In this document: positions 6,638 through 8,340 of the stretch, piece by piece
How positions within the stretch are numbered: position 1 is the first letter of the stretch
Layout: every line of letters starts with the position of its first letter
Origin: Kiritimatiellales bacterium
GTDB lineage: Bacteria > Verrucomicrobiota > Kiritimatiellia > Kiritimatiellales > Pontiellaceae
Reading direction: 5' to 3'
Assembly (NCBI GenBank): GCA_030621805.1
Contig: JAUXGY010000066.1
Coordinates: forward strand, 1-8,340
DNA: 8,340 nt
Program-made: the position numbers and the translations under genes
The notes under the pieces: generated by a model
Database searches by the model: none
Told to the model about the DNA's origin: nothing
Seen by the model: only the letters and a program-made list of their open reading frames with translations

Positions 6638-7597
6638 ATGGGACAACTAAAGAATACATTTTCATGGTCGTTCAGCGCGTCGGAGGATTTTGGGCAGTGC
6701 CGTCGCCGACGGTATTGGAGCAAGTATGGGATGTGGGGCGGCTGGGCGCGTAATGCGTCGACTGAACAAAAGACGGCCTATCGCCTGTGTAAGATGGACA
6801 ACCGCTGGGGGCTGATGGGGCAGGCGGCGGAAAATGCAATCATGTGGGTGCTCCGGCAGCATCAGCAGGGGAATCCCGTCGATGCCGAGGCGGCCTGGAA
6901 AACCATTGCCCGTCCCTTCATGACGAAAAAGTGGAACGAGTCGAACGAGGGAAACTGGCGCAATTCACCCAAACAGTTTTGTTGCCTGCGAGGGCATTAC
7001 TACAAAACTCTTGCCGGCGAAGAGGAAAAAGAGGCCAAGCGACAACTGGCCTCGCAGATTCAAAACTGTATCGCCAATTTTATCGATAAGGTGCTCCCTC
7101 GGATTGGGACGATTAAGCCGAATCAGGAGTTCCGGATCGCCACGCCGGAGACGGGTGGCGATGTGGAGCACTTTATCTACGAGGGCGTCAAAATTTATTC
7201 TATTCCTGACTATGCCTACAAGATGGATGACGAGGTTCATATCCATGATTGGAAGGCGGGTAAGATCAAAGCGGAACAGCACCGGACGCAGTTGTCGCTC
7301 TACGCGCTTTGGGCGATGGTCAAGCATGGTGCCAAGCTGGAGAATATTTTTCTCTACGTCGAATATCTCAACGAAGGGCAGGTGCTTCCATTCCAGTTGA
7401 CGGAAGAAGAAATGGATGCGGCCAAGGTGCTGATGAGCGACTCGGTGGGGGAGATGACCGAGTATCTCGTTGAGCACGATCGCGCCGCCAATGTGCCATT
7501 GCCCAAGGAGGAGTGGGAGTTGACGATAGACCCCGCCTGTTGCGGCCAGTGCAATTTTTATGAACTCTGCAAGCCGGAGCTTGCAACGCAGGAATAA
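6638..7597 (+). CDS. PD-(D/E)XK superfamily nuclease with Cas4/AddB-like Fe-S cysteines
   Basis: This 319-residue protein looks like a stand-alone RecB/Cas4-type nuclease (PDDEXK_1-like). It opens with FSWSFSASEDFGQCRRRRYW, matching the family start S-x-S-x-x-x-x-x-x-x-C-x-R-R/K-x-Y/W with C21. A helix with GQAAENAI (about 61-68) is where motif I usually has G-x-x-x-H; here the H position is not kept and E65 may be the acidic residue. The core follows: IPDYAYK (D191), then HIHDWKAGK (D204, K206), then the QLSLY motif (218-222). The C-terminus has C301, C302, C305 and C311 in ACCGQCNFYELC. One cysteine near the N-terminus and three near the C-terminus is the pattern that binds a 4Fe-4S cluster in Cas4 and AddB. 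Action on DNA ends in repair is inferred; no cas1, cas2 or addA gene is nearby. The protein precedes asnS by 35 bases, probably in one operon. Confidence 0.85.
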   Translation: MGQLKNTFSWSFSASEDFGQCRRRRYWSKYGMWGGWARNASTEQKTAYRLCKMDNRWGLMGQAAENAIMWVLRQHQQGNPVDAEAAWKTIARPFMTKKWNESNEGNWRNSPKQFCCLRGHYYKTLAGEEEKEAKRQLASQIQNCIANFIDKVLPRIGTIKPNQEFRIATPETGGDVEHFIYEGVKIYSIPDYAYKMDDEVHIHDWKAGKIKAEQHRTQLSLYALWAMVKHGAKLENIFLYVEYLNEGQVLPFQLTEEEMDAAKVLMSDSVGEMTEYLVEHDRAANVPLPKEEWELTIDPACCGQCNFYELCKPELATQE

Positions 7598-7621
7598 GAT
7601 TGAATAATTGGAACAACCAAC

Positions 7622-7630
7622 GGAGAAGGA
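7622..7630 (+). promoter_or_regulatory. Ribosome binding site of asnS
   Basis: GGAGAAGGA lies just before the ATG at 7633, with the GGAG core seven bases from the start codon. It lies in the 35-base gap after the nuclease stop codon, which contains no terminator-like hairpin, supporting read-through transcription from the nuclease gene into asnS. Confidence 0.7.
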
Positions 7631-7632
7631 AA

Positions 7633-8340
7633 ATGGATTTTGCACCGACCATATTGATTAAGAATCTCAAGGAGAGCCAGATCGGCTCGATCGTAACCAT
7701 CGGCGGTTGGTTGCGTACGCGCCGCGACAGCAAGGGCGGGTTCAGCTTTCTTGAAATCAACGATGGTTCCCAGTTTAAAGGCATTCAAGTGGTGGCCGAT
7801 CAGGAACTGAGCAACTACGACGAAATCACCAAGACCTACACCGGCGCATCGCTCAAGGTCGAAGGCGAGCTGGTGCCCTCCCCAGGGCAAGGCCAGGCAT
7901 TCGAAGTCAAGGCCGTTTCGATTGAGATTCTCGGCAACACGGATCAAAACTATGTGTTGCAAAAGGGTCGCGTCTCGCTGGAAAAACTCCGCGAAGTGGC
8001 GCACCTACGCGGCCGCACCAATGTGATCGGTGCCACCATGCGCGTGCGCAACCAACTCTCCAGGGCCACGCACGACTTTTTCACCGGTAACGACTTCCTA
8101 TATCTGCACACGCCCATCATCACCTCCTCCGATTGCGAAGGAGCTGGCCAGATGTTCCAGGTCAGCACCCTCGACTTGGAGAACCCGCCGAGAAATGAAG
8201 CGGGCGGCATCGACTACAGTCAGGATTTCTTTGGCCGCAAGACACATCTCTCGGTTTCCGGCCAGCTTAATGCCGAAGCCTACGCTTGCGGCATGGGGCG
8301 CATTTATACCTTCGGCCCCACCTTCCGTGCCGAGAACTCC
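7633..8340 (+). CDS. asnS: Asparaginyl-tRNA synthetase, N-terminal 236 codons (3' end outside window)
   Basis: AsnRS attaches asparagine to tRNA-Asn in the cytoplasm, a class IIb reaction using ATP. The frame runs without a stop from the ATG to the window edge. Residues 1 to about 105 form the anticodon-binding OB fold: GSIVTIGGWLRTRRDSKGG, then FLEINDGSQFKGIQVV. The catalytic domain starts with SLEKLREVAHLRGRTNVIGA, followed by the motif 1 region with FLYLHTPIITSSDCEGAGQM and QVSTLDLENPPRNEAGG, then DFFGRKTHLSVSGQLNAEAY and the start of motif 2, IYTFGPTFRAENS. SEGAG/CEGAG-Q/E-MF and STLDLENPPRN distinguish bacterial AsnRS from AspRS and from archaeal AspRS/AsnRS. Close similarity to E. coli AsnRS (about 466 residues) means roughly half the protein is present. 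Having a dedicated AsnRS suggests direct Asn-tRNA synthesis rather than exclusive use of the GatCAB transamidation route. It lies downstream of the nuclease gene and probably shares its promoter. Confidence 0.97.
   Translation, partial: MDFAPTILIKNLKESQIGSIVTIGGWLRTRRDSKGGFSFLEINDGSQFKGIQVVADQELSNYDEITKTYTGASLKVEGELVPSPGQGQAFEVKAVSIEILGNTDQNYVLQKGRVSLEKLREVAHLRGRTNVIGATMRVRNQLSRATHDFFTGNDFLYLHTPIITSSDCEGAGQMFQVSTLDLENPPRNEAGGIDYSQDFFGRKTHLSVSGQLNAEAYACGMGRIYTFGPTFRAENS

Noticed and set aside
6638..7597. The nuclease as a CRISPR-associated Cas4
   Set aside because: No cas1, cas2, effector or repeat array is present in the window; stand-alone Cas4-like nucleases are common in bacterial chromosomes.
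6965..7645. A 226-codon open frame on the minus strand opposite the nuclease gene
   Set aside because: The plus strand carries a complete PD-(D/E)XK motif set with a good start site; the minus-strand product shows no domain and would cover the asnS ribosome binding site.

Overview
The window reads as an ordinary bacterial chromosomal segment of moderately high GC content. It holds five protein-coding genes, two of them cut by the window edges, and no RNA gene, CRISPR array, insertion sequence or prophage that I can see. Gene content alone does not fix the phylum. A PVC-group bacterium (Kiritimatiellota/Verrucomicrobiota-like) is my tentative guess, based on general impression and an interrupted TTTCCA-N5-TGGAAA palindrome in one intergenic space; treat it as weak.

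Layout: (1) positions 1-2242, minus strand, the first 747 codons of DNA polymerase I (polA), with 5' nuclease, an apparently active 3'-5' proofreading domain and the start of the polymerase domain; its 3' end lies beyond the left edge. (2) 2243-2357, a 115-base divergent intergenic region with a short palindrome and a strong Shine-Dalgarno sequence for the next gene. (3) 2358-2783, plus strand, a small exported DsrE-family protein with a CxxC pair. (4) 2765-6478 (possibly 6505), minus strand, a full-length HrpA-type DEAH-box RNA helicase whose stop codon overlaps the end of the DsrE gene tail to tail by 19 bases. (5) 6479-6637, a divergent intergenic region. (6) 6638-7597, plus strand, a stand-alone PD-(D/E)XK nuclease with a Cas4/AddB-like four-cysteine pattern. 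(7) 7633-8340, plus strand, the first 236 codons of asparaginyl-tRNA synthetase (asnS), 35 bases after the nuclease and probably co-transcribed with it.

The genes are mostly housekeeping functions in DNA replication and repair (polA, the nuclease), RNA processing or ribosome rescue (hrpA) and translation (asnS). They do not form an obvious dedicated pathway. The most unusual structure is inside hrpA: a perfect 27-bp inverted repeat with a 26-base spacer (4773-4852) that is translated in frame and adds a stretch of about 23-27 residues between the HA2 and OB-fold domains. It looks like a small palindromic selfish element that has inserted into a coding sequence, comparable in principle to the Rickettsia palindromic elements. 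I found no convincing evidence for a new multi-gene system.
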